NCBI GenBank assembly: GCA_003524305.1
Contig: DQHW01000004.1
Coordinates: 1-23,332 of the forward strand
DNA from: Anaerolineaceae bacterium
GTDB lineage: Bacteria; Chloroflexota; Anaerolineae; Anaerolineales; Anaerolineaceae
Direction of reading: 5' to 3'
Length of the DNA: 23,332 bases
The notes beneath the pieces were generated by a model, which had not been told where the DNA came from, searched no databases, and worked only from the letters and a program-made list of their open reading frames with translations. This document shows, one piece after another, positions 13,874 to 22,111 of this stretch. How positions within the stretch are numbered: the first letter of the stretch is position 1; each line of letters opens with the position of its first letter. Position numbers and translations under genes: made by a program.

Positions 13874-15553
13874 ATGCAAAAATATAAAAAGCTTCTCAGT
13901 GCATTAATTATTACACTTATAATGTCTTCTTGTTCACCCTTGAAAAATGAGAGTGGGAAATCAATGGAATTGATCTCAACTCCCACTGTAGAGGCTACTC
14001 CAATTCTTGCTGCAAGTAATGCCACAGCTACAGCAACACCTTTTCAACCAGAGCCCAGGCCCGATAGTATTTATTACAGCCCGGCTGTTCCGCAAGAGTG
14101 GATTAAGGAAGGCGGGAATTTGAAAACCACGGAAAATGCAAAAACAGCCGATTTGGTTTTGGATTTTTCCGGACAACATGAGTTAACATCTGTTGCACAA
14201 TTTGAGCGTATTTATGCCGCCGGAGTGCCCTTTGACACTGTAATAGATAGTATTTCGGTGGTCGAATTGAGAACCTTATGGTCAACCGGCGCCCCTTCAC
14301 TCGCTGGATACGATCAGATACTTTTGTCAGAGCCTACTTATGGCGTATTCAAGCATTATTGGGGATTACCTTTTGAATCTTCGATCAAAATAGTTGAAAC
14401 GCAAGATCTTACCTCAGAATTATGGGCCGTTTCAAATGCTCTTGCCATCCTGCCTTTCGAGGCTATCGAACCCCGGCTCAAGATTCTTAAAGTGGACGGA
14501 ATCAGTCCGCTCGACCGTCCGATGGATGTTGAAAATTATGGATTAACCGTTACTTATACTCTTTCGGGTGTACAAGGCGCAGAAAAACTTCTTCAACCTG
14601 AAATAGAACAGATTAGATCACTCATCCCTGCAACCAACCGCGATGAATCAAAAATGACAGTGGTAATGATGACTGGTACGACCGCGCTTGCCAGGGTAAC
14701 GCTTAAAAAGATTGAATTAAACGGTTACGACTATCCCGTTGAAATGGTGAAGGATTGGTTTTTGAGCGCGGACCTGCGCCATGTGAGCAATGAAGTGTCT
14801 TTCTTGGAAGGTTGCGAGTATGTGGATGCCTATACCATGCAGTTTTGTTCCAAGCCTGATCAGATCAAGGTGCTTGAAAACATTGGCGTCAATGTGGTGG
14901 AATCCACGGGCAATCATTTGAACGATTACCCGGGGGATGCATTTGCAAAAACGCTTGAGATGTATAAAGAACGCGGTTGGTTGAGTTTCGGCGGCGGCAT
15001 CAATGAAGAAGACGCGCTGCAGCCAGCAACCACAGAAGTCAACGGCAACAAAATAGCCTTCATCGGCTGCAATCCTGTGGGTTTTGATACCGCCTGGGCA
15101 ACCGATACCCGGGCAGGTTCAGCCAATTGCGATTATGTATGGATGAATCAGAAGATAGCTGAACTTAAAACCCAGGGGTACGTAGTGATTACTACTTTTC
15201 AGGCCTGGGAAATCGACAGGCAAATGTATGATGAATACTACCGCAAGATATTTAAAGATGCCGCCTATGCTGGAGCGGATATCATTCAGGGGTCTCAGGC
15301 GCATGTGCCCATGGGTTTTGAATTTGTCAATGACAGTCTGATTCATTATGGGCTGGGAAATTTCCTTTTTGATCAAATGGAACCGCACAATATTCGTGAG
15401 TTCTACGATCGTCATATCATATACAATGGTAAATATATCAGCACAGAACTGCTCACAGCCACCTTGACGGATTGGTCCAGGCCGGCGCCGATGACTGAAT
15501 GGGAACGTCAAGCGTTGTTCGATGAGATTTTTACTGCCAGTGGAATGAGGTAA
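13874..15553 (+). CDS. CapA-family lipoprotein with extra N-terminal domain
   Basis: A protein of 559 residues. The N-terminus is a lipoprotein signal (basic MQKYKK, hydrophobic LLSALIITLI, lipobox MSSC with Cys20), which fixes the start although the Shine-Dalgarno is weak. A Thr/Pro/Ala-rich linker to about residue 60 precedes a domain at 64-245 that resembles a periplasmic ligand-binding fold. Residues 260-510 form the CapA/PgsA-like metallophosphoesterase-type domain: MTVVMMTGTTALAR, SNEVSFLE, STGNHLNDY (345-352), GSQAHVPMG and HYGLGNFLF. The first motif has Thr where the usual GD metal-binding Asp stands. The family takes its name from capsule and poly-gamma-glutamate synthesis, but no other cap/pgs gene is nearby, so the substrate is unknown. 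The stop lies 2 nt before the cyclase gene. Confidence 0.88.
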   Translation: MQKYKKLLSALIITLIMSSCSPLKNESGKSMELISTPTVEATPILAASNATATATPFQPEPRPDSIYYSPAVPQEWIKEGGNLKTTENAKTADLVLDFSGQHELTSVAQFERIYAAGVPFDTVIDSISVVELRTLWSTGAPSLAGYDQILLSEPTYGVFKHYWGLPFESSIKIVETQDLTSELWAVSNALAILPFEAIEPRLKILKVDGISPLDRPMDVENYGLTVTYTLSGVQGAEKLLQPEIEQIRSLIPATNRDESKMTVVMMTGTTALARVTLKKIELNGYDYPVEMVKDWFLSADLRHVSNEVSFLEGCEYVDAYTMQFCSKPDQIKVLENIGVNVVESTGNHLNDYPGDAFAKTLEMYKERGWLSFGGGINEEDALQPATTEVNGNKIAFIGCNPVGFDTAWATDTRAGSANCDYVWMNQKIAELKTQGYVVITTFQAWEIDRQMYDEYYRKIFKDAAYAGADIIQGSQAHVPMGFEFVNDSLIHYGLGNFLFDQMEPHNIREFYDRHIIYNGKYISTELLTATLTDWSRPAPMTEWERQALFDEIFTASGMR

Positions 15554-15555
15554 AA

Positions 15556-16191
15556 ATGAAGTTATTTGATGTCAGTTTAACCATCCGTGAAGGAATGGCT
15601 GTTTGGCCGGGAGAGCCCGCAGTGGTTCTAAATAGACGCACCAAGATTGAAGAAGGAGCACATGCCAATGTCTCCTTTTTGAGTTTTGGAGCTCATACCG
15701 GCACGCACGTGGATGCTCCGTTTCACTTTATTGCAGATGGCTCCAAGGTGGATGAAATGCCACTTGAGGCGCTGGTCGGTCCTGCCCAGGTGGTGGAAGT
15801 GCCTGATTCTGTAAAGGTTATTACTGCTGAAGTGATTGCCGGACTGAAAATTTCCGATGAACCCAAGCGCCTGTTATTTAAGACCAGCAACTCACGTTAT
15901 TGGGATTTGGTAACCAATGAATTCCAACCCGGTTTTGTTGGTATAGATCTGGGCGCTTCTGAAGAGTTGGTCAAACGCGGAATGATACTGGTCGGCATTG
16001 ATTATATTTCAGTTTCACCTTACAAGATTAGCAAACCAACACACGACGAATTGTTGGGTGCTCACATGATCATCATTGAAGGGCTTGATTTGCGCAAGGT
16101 ACAAGCCGGTTTCTACACGCTTTATTGCCTGCCGCTGAAACTCCACGGCGCGGATGGGGCTCCTGCCAGAGTGATTTTGACACAGGAATAA
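15556..16191 (+). CDS. Cyclase-family metal-dependent hydrolase, kynurenine formamidase-like
   Basis: A protein of 211 residues, normal for the family. The metal-binding signature HTGTHVDAPFH (residues 47-57) is intact, and the segments WPGEPAV (17-23) and GIDYISVSPY are also typical. Known members hydrolyse N-formylkynurenine or cyclic amide and imide substrates; sequence alone does not choose between them, and no other tryptophan-breakdown gene is in the window. The gene starts 2 nt after the CapA stop and is clearly co-transcribed with it. A purine-rich AGGTAAAA just upstream serves as a close ribosome site. It lacks a signal peptide, so it acts in the cytoplasm while CapA is outside, which makes their pairing odd. 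Confidence 0.87.
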   Translation: MKLFDVSLTIREGMAVWPGEPAVVLNRRTKIEEGAHANVSFLSFGAHTGTHVDAPFHFIADGSKVDEMPLEALVGPAQVVEVPDSVKVITAEVIAGLKISDEPKRLLFKTSNSRYWDLVTNEFQPGFVGIDLGASEELVKRGMILVGIDYISVSPYKISKPTHDELLGAHMIIIEGLDLRKVQAGFYTLYCLPLKLHGADGAPARVILTQE

Positions 16192-16228
16192 ACAAGTAAA
16201 AATAAAAATTCTGTCTTATTGAGGCAAA

Positions 16229-17584
16229 ATGATCGAACTTCCAGATGACGAAATACTGCCGCTTTCGATGGAACATAATTTTTGGACCTGGTCGGCGCAA
16301 TCCAAAGTTAACCCTATTGCCATAAAACGAGCTAAAGGGGTGTATTTTTGGGATGTGCAAGACAAACGCTATCTTGATCTCAATTCAATGACCATGTGTG
16401 TCAATATCGGGCATGGTGACGAACGGGTGATCAACGCCATGGTGGATCAGGTGCGAGAGCTGCCTTACGCCGGACCGGGGATGGCCACCAAACCCAGGGC
16501 AATGCTTGGCAAGCTGTTGAGTGAAATCTGCCCGTCTGAGTTGACCAAATACCTCTACACTTTAGGCGGGGCGGATGCCAACGAGAATGCCATCAAATTG
16601 GCCAGGGCTTACACCGGCAAACACAAAATTCTTGCCAGATACCGCTCGTATCACGGAGCATCATACGGCGCGATTGCTGCCACTGGCGATCCGCGTCGGG
16701 TAGCCTGGGAACCTACCGTGATGCCGGGGGTGGTGCACTTTCTCGATCCCTATCGTTACCGTTCCACTTTTCATCGAATGAACCCGAACCTCGGCGATGA
16801 AGAATTTGCCCAGGATTACCTAAATCATCTTGAAGAGATCATCCAGTACGAAGGGCCTGAGACCATCGCAGCAGTGATGATGGAATCGGTCACCGGCACC
16901 AATGGGATTTTCGTGCCGCCGGCGGGTTACATGCAGGGTGTGCGGAAATTGTGCGACAAGTATCACATCGTGATGATCGCTGATGAAGTCATGAGCGGAT
17001 TTGGACGCACAGGTGAGTGGTTCGCTGTGAACCACTGGAAAGTTGTGCCTGACATTATGACCATGGCTAAAGGGTTAACTTCAGCCTATGCACCGCTGGG
17101 GGTGGTGGCGATGAAACCCGAAATCGCGGCCACTTTCAATGACCGCGTTTTCCAGGGCGGATTGACCTATAATGCACACCCGGTTTCCATGGCGGCTGCG
17201 ATTGCCAATATCCAGGTCATACAGCAAGATCATCTTGTTGAAAAATCCAAAAAAACAGGTCTGGTGATGGCAGAGATGCTGGCTGAACTGGTCGAAAGGC
17301 ATCCATCGGTGGGAGAAGTGCGTTCCATAGGTTTGTTTGGGGCTATCGAGTTGGTGAAGAATAAAACCACGCGTGAACCAACTGCAAGTTACGGCATGGG
17401 CAGCCTTGAAATAACTGCACTTAAACAATATTTGCTTGACCATGGCGTGTATCTTTATACACATTGGAACATCATATTATTGATTCCTCCGCTCATTATC
17501 ACAGAAGGTGAAATGGCCGAGGGATTTGAAGTGCTTGATGAGGCAATAAACATTACAGACAAAATTGCGAAGAAACAGGAGTAA
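16229..17584 (+). CDS. Class III (omega-) aminotransferase, PLP-dependent
   Basis: A protein of 451 residues with the full class III fold. The cofactor phosphate and ring region is seen in LGGADANENAIKLA (112-125) and YRSYHGASYGA (138-148), the pyridine-binding Asp252 in ADEVMSGFGRTGEW, and the Schiff-base Lys281 in TMAKGLTSAYAPLG. TSAYAPLG after the Lys is typical of the branch with taurine-pyruvate, beta-alanine and other omega-amino acid aminotransferases. The natural amino donor is not predictable. The ATG has GAGG 4 nt upstream and is 37 nt from the cyclase stop, while the stop is followed within 3 nt by trxB. The gene is therefore the third of a four-gene unit. Together with the cyclase it suggests processing of an amide- or lactam-type nitrogen compound; that is inference. 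Confidence 0.92.
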   Translation: MIELPDDEILPLSMEHNFWTWSAQSKVNPIAIKRAKGVYFWDVQDKRYLDLNSMTMCVNIGHGDERVINAMVDQVRELPYAGPGMATKPRAMLGKLLSEICPSELTKYLYTLGGADANENAIKLARAYTGKHKILARYRSYHGASYGAIAATGDPRRVAWEPTVMPGVVHFLDPYRYRSTFHRMNPNLGDEEFAQDYLNHLEEIIQYEGPETIAAVMMESVTGTNGIFVPPAGYMQGVRKLCDKYHIVMIADEVMSGFGRTGEWFAVNHWKVVPDIMTMAKGLTSAYAPLGVVAMKPEIAATFNDRVFQGGLTYNAHPVSMAAAIANIQVIQQDHLVEKSKKTGLVMAEMLAELVERHPSVGEVRSIGLFGAIELVKNKTTREPTASYGMGSLEITALKQYLLDHGVYLYTHWNIILLIPPLIITEGEMAEGFEVLDEAINITDKIAKKQE

Positions 17585-17587
17585 GTG

Positions 17588-18505
17588 ATGGAAGCAATCG
17601 AAAAAGTTATCGTTCTTGGGGCTGGTCCGGCTGGATATTCTGCAGCTCTATACGCGGCTCGCGCTGAGTTAAATCCACTTGTACTAACTGGCTTGCAGCC
17701 CGGCGGACAAGCCGCGTTGACGCATACGATTGAGAATTATCCGGGCTTTCCTGACGGTGTGGGCGGATCTGAATTGGGCGACCTTTTTCAGAAACAGGCT
17801 GAACGCTTTGGCGCCAGGATGGAATACGATTCTGTAACAGCCGTGGATTTTAGTAAACGGCCTTTTAAAATCACCACTTATGCCAAAGAAATTCTGGCAG
17901 AATCAGTGATCATAGCGACAGGTGCCAGCCCGGTTAAGTTGAATGTTCCAGGCGAAGATACCCTGGTGGGCAAAGGTGTTTCATATTGCGCCACTTGCGA
18001 TGGATGGTTCTTCAAAGAAAAAAAAGTTGCCGTGGTAGGTGGTGGCGACAGTGCTCTTGAAGAAGCACTTTTTCTAACACGCTATGCCACTGAAGTGACT
18101 ATCATCCACCGGCGGGATGCATTCCGCGCTGGAGCGCTTTTGCAAAAACGCATGCATGATAATCCAAAGATCAAACTGATTCTGGATTCAGTCGTCAAAG
18201 AGATCAATGGCAGCGGAAAAGTTGAAAACTTGTTAATTTCCAATGTGAAAACAGGGGAAGAATCCACTTTTGAAACAGATGGCATCTTTATTTTTATCGG
18301 CCACACGCCCAATAATGAGATTTATAAAGGGCAGCTCGAAATGGATGAACGCAACTTCATTAAAGTGGATTCGAAAATGCATACCAGTGTGCCTGGCGTA
18401 TATGCATCTGGAGAAGCTGCAGATTCAGATTTCAAACAAGTGGTCACCTCAGCAGGCATGGGGGCAGCCGCCGCCATCGAAGCTGGACGGTTCCTGTCTG
18501 AATAA
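17588..18505 (+). CDS. trxB: Thioredoxin reductase
   Basis: A 305-residue flavoprotein. ATG 17588 has AGGAG 6 nt upstream; the GTG directly before it is less likely. FAD binding is shown by GAGPAGYSAALYAAR (11-25) and the C-terminal motif ASGEAADSDFKQ, where Glu276 stands in place of the usual Asp, a variant I also recall in related bacterial reductases. The redox-active pair is CATC (Cys134, Cys137). NADPH binding is shown by GGGDSALEEA (151-160) and HRRDAFRA (174-181), whose Arg residues favour NADPH. It reduces thioredoxin or a thioredoxin-like protein; no thioredoxin gene is nearby. The Shine-Dalgarno overlaps the end of the aminotransferase gene, which implies coupling, and a strong terminator follows. 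Confidence 0.92.
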   Translation: MEAIEKVIVLGAGPAGYSAALYAARAELNPLVLTGLQPGGQAALTHTIENYPGFPDGVGGSELGDLFQKQAERFGARMEYDSVTAVDFSKRPFKITTYAKEILAESVIIATGASPVKLNVPGEDTLVGKGVSYCATCDGWFFKEKKVAVVGGGDSALEEALFLTRYATEVTIIHRRDAFRAGALLQKRMHDNPKIKLILDSVVKEINGSGKVENLLISNVKTGEESTFETDGIFIFIGHTPNNEIYKGQLEMDERNFIKVDSKMHTSVPGVYASGEAADSDFKQVVTSAGMGAAAAIEAGRFLSE

Positions 18506-18519
18506 AAACACAATTTTAT

Positions 18520-18551
18520 AAAAAAACTTCCGAATTTACGGAAGTTTTTTT
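18520..18551. terminator. Bidirectional intrinsic terminator
   Basis: ACTTCCG-AATTTA-CGGAAGT, extended by A and T runs into a stem of about 13 bp. T-runs are present on both strands, so it can end both the CapA-trxB transcript (plus) and the convergent LysM gene (minus, stop at 18567). Confidence 0.93.
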
Positions 18552-18566
18552 GTCAATTAAGTCATT

Positions 18567-19727
18567 CTATGGTGTAGATGTCGGTGAAACGTTGGAACCT
18601 GTACCCGTGCCTGACCAGCCAAAGACGCGAAAGAGACTGACAGTACCGAAATTGACGTATATGGGTTCGCCATCCGTGGTGGAGCCGTTTTGTCTGACGA
18701 CAACCACAGACCATCTAAAGATATGGTAGGTGTTATCCAGCGGGCGCATACTGGCCGGGACGATGAACTTGGTTTCGGTAACATATTGTGTCATTTTCTT
18801 TTCACCGCCGGAAGTGACATCTTCAACCGTGATGGCATAGCGGTCGTTTTCGCGCAAGGTTCCGACAGACGCCCATTGCAGGGTGATGGTGTCATTCAGG
18901 TTGGTGTAGACTGTACCATCCGCGGGAAGCAAGAGACTAGCCTGTGAATAAGGTGGAGGCAGGGTCGGGGTAGGCGTCGGACCGGCGGTTGGTTTTCTTT
19001 CGCACAACGGCAGCGATAATTGCATTCCTGAAAAAACGACATCTGAAGTCATGTTGTTAAATGTCTTGATGGAGTCAATGCTGATGTTGTAGTTCAATGA
19101 GATGCCCATCAGGGTGTCGCCATCCACAACGGTGTATGGATATGTGCCGCAGGCATTTTCCGTGGCTTCTTGCGCGCTCAAGGTGGCAGTAGGCATGGGG
19201 GATGGCGTGGGCGTAGGCACAGGTACCAAAATCGTTTGACCTTCTGTTAAAGTCAGACAATCTGTGTCGAGATTGTTGAGTTTTACGATACTGGGTACGG
19301 ATACTCCATACATGGCGGCAATAAGACTGCATGAATCCAGTGCTTTGACCACGTAACTAATTGGCGGCAGATTCGTGGGGGTCGGCGCCAGCGTGGGTTC
19401 CGTGGTTGGTGCGGGAGTGTTTGTGCTGGTTGGTGTTAAAGTAATGGTTGGTGTAACAGTAGGCTCGGCAATACTGCCGGTTCCCTTCAAAATCACGAAA
19501 ATCAATGCTGCACCAAGGCCCAGAACCAACACCACCAGACCAAGAGCGGCAGGCAGACTTAGTTTTAATTCGGGTAACTTGGGTGATTGCACCGGGCTGG
19601 GGGTTGCAGCTTTGGTGGATGTGGTGAAATTTCTTCCACAGACAAGACAGCGGGTGGCGTTCTCGCTCAAGCGAGTTCCACAGGTAGGACAAACTTTATT
19701 CGGTGAAGTATTGGTTTCAGGACTCAT
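18567..19727 (-). CDS. Zinc ribbon - membrane helix - double LysM protein
   Basis: A protein of 386 residues. Residues 13-30 form a zinc ribbon (CPTC and CLVC, Cys13/16/27/30) on the cytoplasmic side. One membrane helix follows at about 59-80, then a Pro/Thr-rich linker to 120 that crosses the near-membrane space. LysM domain 1 covers about 124-170 (SYVVKALDSCSLIAAMYGVS) and LysM domain 2 about 197-241 (YTVVDGDTLMGISLNYNIS), so the protein probably binds peptidoglycan or a related glycan. Each LysM carries or is flanked by a Cys pair (133/157 and 193/242), possibly disulfides. The C-terminal part (260-370) looks like a beta-sandwich domain. No enzymatic motif is visible. It is a single-gene unit, convergent with trxB and divergent from hemW. 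Confidence 0.85.
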   Translation of the reverse strand: MSPETNTSPNKVCPTCGTRLSENATRCLVCGRNFTTSTKAATPSPVQSPKLPELKLSLPAALGLVVLVLGLGAALIFVILKGTGSIAEPTVTPTITLTPTSTNTPAPTTEPTLAPTPTNLPPISYVVKALDSCSLIAAMYGVSVPSIVKLNNLDTDCLTLTEGQTILVPVPTPTPSPMPTATLSAQEATENACGTYPYTVVDGDTLMGISLNYNISIDSIKTFNNMTSDVVFSGMQLSLPLCERKPTAGPTPTPTLPPPYSQASLLLPADGTVYTNLNDTITLQWASVGTLRENDRYAITVEDVTSGGEKKMTQYVTETKFIVPASMRPLDNTYHIFRWSVVVVRQNGSTTDGEPIYVNFGTVSLFRVFGWSGTGTGSNVSPTSTP

Positions 19728-19790
19728 ATATTATTCTTTCAAGAGGGTCAAAAGGGAAATTATATCATCACTAAAGACCACTGGTTTCCT

Positions 19791-19818
19791 TTGCAAGGGT
19801 ATGAGTGTGTGATATTCT
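19791..19818 (+). promoter_or_regulatory. hemW promoter, extended -10, leaderless start
   Basis: TTGCAA (19791-19796), a 16-nt spacer and TATTCT (19813-19818), with TG at 19810-19811 making an extended -10. The hexamer ends 8 nt before ATG 19827, so the transcript would begin at or next to the start codon. There is no Shine-Dalgarno. Confidence 0.6.
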
Positions 19819-19826
19819 AGAAAATA

Positions 19827-21029
19827 ATGAATACCACCAGCCTCTATTTTCATGTTCCATTTTGCAACCGTAGATGCGGTTATTGTGATTTTAACACATT
19901 TGCGGGCATGAAATCCTTTATACCTCAATATGTGGAGGCTGTGTGTCAAGAGATTAAAATCGTTTCAGATGCTTCACCAGAACGGATTCAAGTTGGAACA
20001 CTTTTTTTCGGAGGCGGTACACCATCGCTTCTTTCTATATCACAATATCAAAAAATCTTGGAAACGTGCAGAAATTATTTTGATTTAAACTCGACTTCAG
20101 AAATCAGCATTGAGGCTAACCCTGGAAACATAAATCGCGAGTATCTACAGGGAATCCGAGAAGCAGGTGTCAACCGCATCAGTTTTGGCATGCAATCCGC
20201 TCACCCTGAAGAGTTGCATATTCTGGATCGACAGCACAGGCATGAAGACGTTATTAATGCAGTAGCCTGGAGCAAGAAAGCGGGTTTTAAGCACATCAAC
20301 CTGGATTTGATATTCGGCATCCCCGGTCAGAGTCTTGAGCATTGGAATAAATCGCTAGACCTTGCACTGGCTGAAAACATTGACCATTTCTCGCTTTATT
20401 CATTGATCGTTGAAGAAGGCACGCCGATGCATCGTTGGGTAGGCCGCGGACTTCTTCAAGCGCCTGATGATGACCTTGCTGCGGATATGTACGAAGTGGC
20501 GATGGATCGGTTGGAGGAGGCTGGTTATCTTCAATATGAAATTTCAAACTGGGCCAAGCGAGAAGAAGCTGATAATTTTTGCCATCATAACCTTCAATAT
20601 TGGCGTTTTTTGCCATATCTCGGCTTTGGCGCCGGGGCGCATGGCTTTGCAAACGGAATCCGAACTGAAAATGTTGGGGGAATACTGGAGTACATTAGAA
20701 AAATTAATCAAAACAAACCAATCACATATCCAACCGGTCCGGCTGCAGAAGAGGTTAGTGAACTTTCAAAATGGGATTTGATGCAGGAATTCATGATGGT
20801 GGGTTTTCGACTCACTGAAGAAGGTGTATCACGACAAAATTTCCAGTCCATTTTTGGGCAAAGTATGGAAAGTGTTTTTGAAAAACAAATTGAGTATTTG
20901 AAGAATCAAGGTTTGATTGAGGTACATCCGCAAAACCTGGCCAGTCTGCGTCTCACCAGACGCGGAAAGTTGTTTGGCAACCAGGTTTTTGCGCAATTTG
21001 TGGGGAATCTACCACCAAAAGAAATGTAA
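19827..21029 (+). CDS. hemW: Radical SAM heme chaperone HemW
   Basis: A 400-residue radical SAM protein. The iron-sulfur motif CX3CX2C is at Cys13, Cys17 and Cys20 in HVPFCNRRCGYCDFNTF, followed by FFGGGTPSLL, the SAM-binding GGTP-type loop. LDLIFGIPGQSLEHW and the YEISNWAK segment are typical of HemW rather than of the coproporphyrinogen dehydrogenase HemN, which is longer and has an extra Cys in its motif. The C-terminal HemN domain includes LMQEFMMVGFRLTEEGVS and LTRRGKLFGNQVF. HemW proteins insert heme into acceptor proteins such as respiratory enzymes; it is cytoplasmic or membrane-peripheral. It is transcribed alone, divergent from the LysM gene, and its stop is 11 bp from the convergent L,D-transpeptidase stop. 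Confidence 0.92.
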   Translation: MNTTSLYFHVPFCNRRCGYCDFNTFAGMKSFIPQYVEAVCQEIKIVSDASPERIQVGTLFFGGGTPSLLSISQYQKILETCRNYFDLNSTSEISIEANPGNINREYLQGIREAGVNRISFGMQSAHPEELHILDRQHRHEDVINAVAWSKKAGFKHINLDLIFGIPGQSLEHWNKSLDLALAENIDHFSLYSLIVEEGTPMHRWVGRGLLQAPDDDLAADMYEVAMDRLEEAGYLQYEISNWAKREEADNFCHHNLQYWRFLPYLGFGAGAHGFANGIRTENVGGILEYIRKINQNKPITYPTGPAAEEVSELSKWDLMQEFMMVGFRLTEEGVSRQNFQSIFGQSMESVFEKQIEYLKNQGLIEVHPQNLASLRLTRRGKLFGNQVFAQFVGNLPPKEM

Positions 21030-21040
21030 CCTGGCAAAGA

Positions 21041-22102
21041 TTAATAAACGTGCACTCTTGTGCCGTAGCCGTTGGTTTCCATGAGCTGGGGATCAGCTTC
21101 AGGTGTTGCCCAACGGTAGATCCAACGCGCTTCATCCGTTTTCATGTTGATACAGCCGTGACTTTTGCGAACACCAAAATCCTGGTGCCAATGTGTGCCG
21201 TGGAAAGCAACGCCATTGGTCATTTCAAAGAACGAGGTCCAAGATACGCCGGGAAGCACGTATGCACCGTTGGAATAATTGTTGTAAGGTTCTTGAAAGC
21301 CCATGTGTTTTGAAAGCATTTTGGATTCGATATTGAAGTAGCCGGTCGGTGTATTCCAGGTGGATTCACCAGGGGGTGTGTAATTCAAACCTGAAGAAAT
21401 CTTGGTATGCAAAACTACTTTGCCATCTTCGAAGGCCGTTAGTTCCTGTTTTTCGAGAGAGACTTCAATGAGTTTTTTGTCGGGTGGTACATCCGTGGCG
21501 AGTGGTGACATTTCTGAAGGCGGCACGATGCGGGCATGCTTGGCAGGGATGTAGTAATCCATGTTTTCTGAATATTTCAACATTTCGTCGCGCAGGCGGT
21601 ACCAGGTTTCTCCGTCAGGACCTTCTGCAATACCAACCGCCCAATGGACAGTGTCGTAATAAAGGCGGTAGCTTTCAGTCCACACGCCGGGGGTGCGCTG
21701 GAACATGCTTTGTGTAAAAGGTACTGTAATTTCGATGGCAGTTAATCCCTCGGGCAGGTAAGACGGCACCTGATTGAGCTGGACGGCCACAGGTTGCACT
21801 GCAGAACAGTGAATGAATCCGCCCCATACTCGGTACCATTTGGGATTGTATGTGGGTTTCTTATCAGAGATCACTTCATAGTAAACAGGCAGGATTTCAT
21901 CGCGCTGCCGTTGAAATTTGATCGTACTTTCTTCATCAGGCCTGCTGTAGACACTCAATGTTTGAGATGAATCCGCTGCAACACGGATCAACGGTCCGCT
22001 GTCTTGTAATTCCGCGAAGTTGAAGGCAGGTGTAAAAGCCAGGCTTGAAAGTGTCAAACCTGTAAGTTTGAGAAAGCTGCGGCGTGAGAATTCTTGACTC
22101 AT
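21041..22102 (-). CDS. L,D-transpeptidase (YkuD), Tat-exported
   Basis: A protein of 353 residues. The N-terminus has a twin-arginine motif SRRSFLKL (6-13) and a hydrophobic stretch ending near AFNFAE. Residues about 35-110 look like one or two SH3-like beta domains (VYSRPDEES, WYRVWGGFIHC). The catalytic YkuD domain spans about 205-353 and ends with HGTHWHQDFG (301-310) and SHGCINM (314-320), with the catalytic Cys317. Such enzymes make 3-3 peptidoglycan cross-links or attach proteins to the wall. Most Chloroflexota are thought to have unusual envelopes, so the substrate is worth keeping open. It follows recJ by 30 bp but has its own promoter. Confidence 0.9.
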   Translation of the reverse strand: MSQEFSRRSFLKLTGLTLSSLAFTPAFNFAELQDSGPLIRVAADSSQTLSVYSRPDEESTIKFQRQRDEILPVYYEVISDKKPTYNPKWYRVWGGFIHCSAVQPVAVQLNQVPSYLPEGLTAIEITVPFTQSMFQRTPGVWTESYRLYYDTVHWAVGIAEGPDGETWYRLRDEMLKYSENMDYYIPAKHARIVPPSEMSPLATDVPPDKKLIEVSLEKQELTAFEDGKVVLHTKISSGLNYTPPGESTWNTPTGYFNIESKMLSKHMGFQEPYNNYSNGAYVLPGVSWTSFFEMTNGVAFHGTHWHQDFGVRKSHGCINMKTDEARWIYRWATPEADPQLMETNGYGTRVHVY

Positions 22103-22111
22103 ATTGTCTGA

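Noticed and set aside
18410..18421. Glu276 instead of Asp in the FAD motif of thioredoxin reductase as a defect
   Set aside because: The GE variant occurs, as I recall, in other bacterial reductases, and all other motifs are intact.
19728..19760. Promoter of the LysM gene (TTGACC with TATATG)
   Set aside because: The hexamer at the right distance overlaps the ATG itself, so transcription would start inside the gene; no better -10 is clear.
19375..19812. 145-codon plus-strand frame rich in Val and Gly
   Set aside because: It is antisense to the Pro/Thr-rich linker and membrane helix of the LysM gene, whose repetitive composition creates long open shadow frames.
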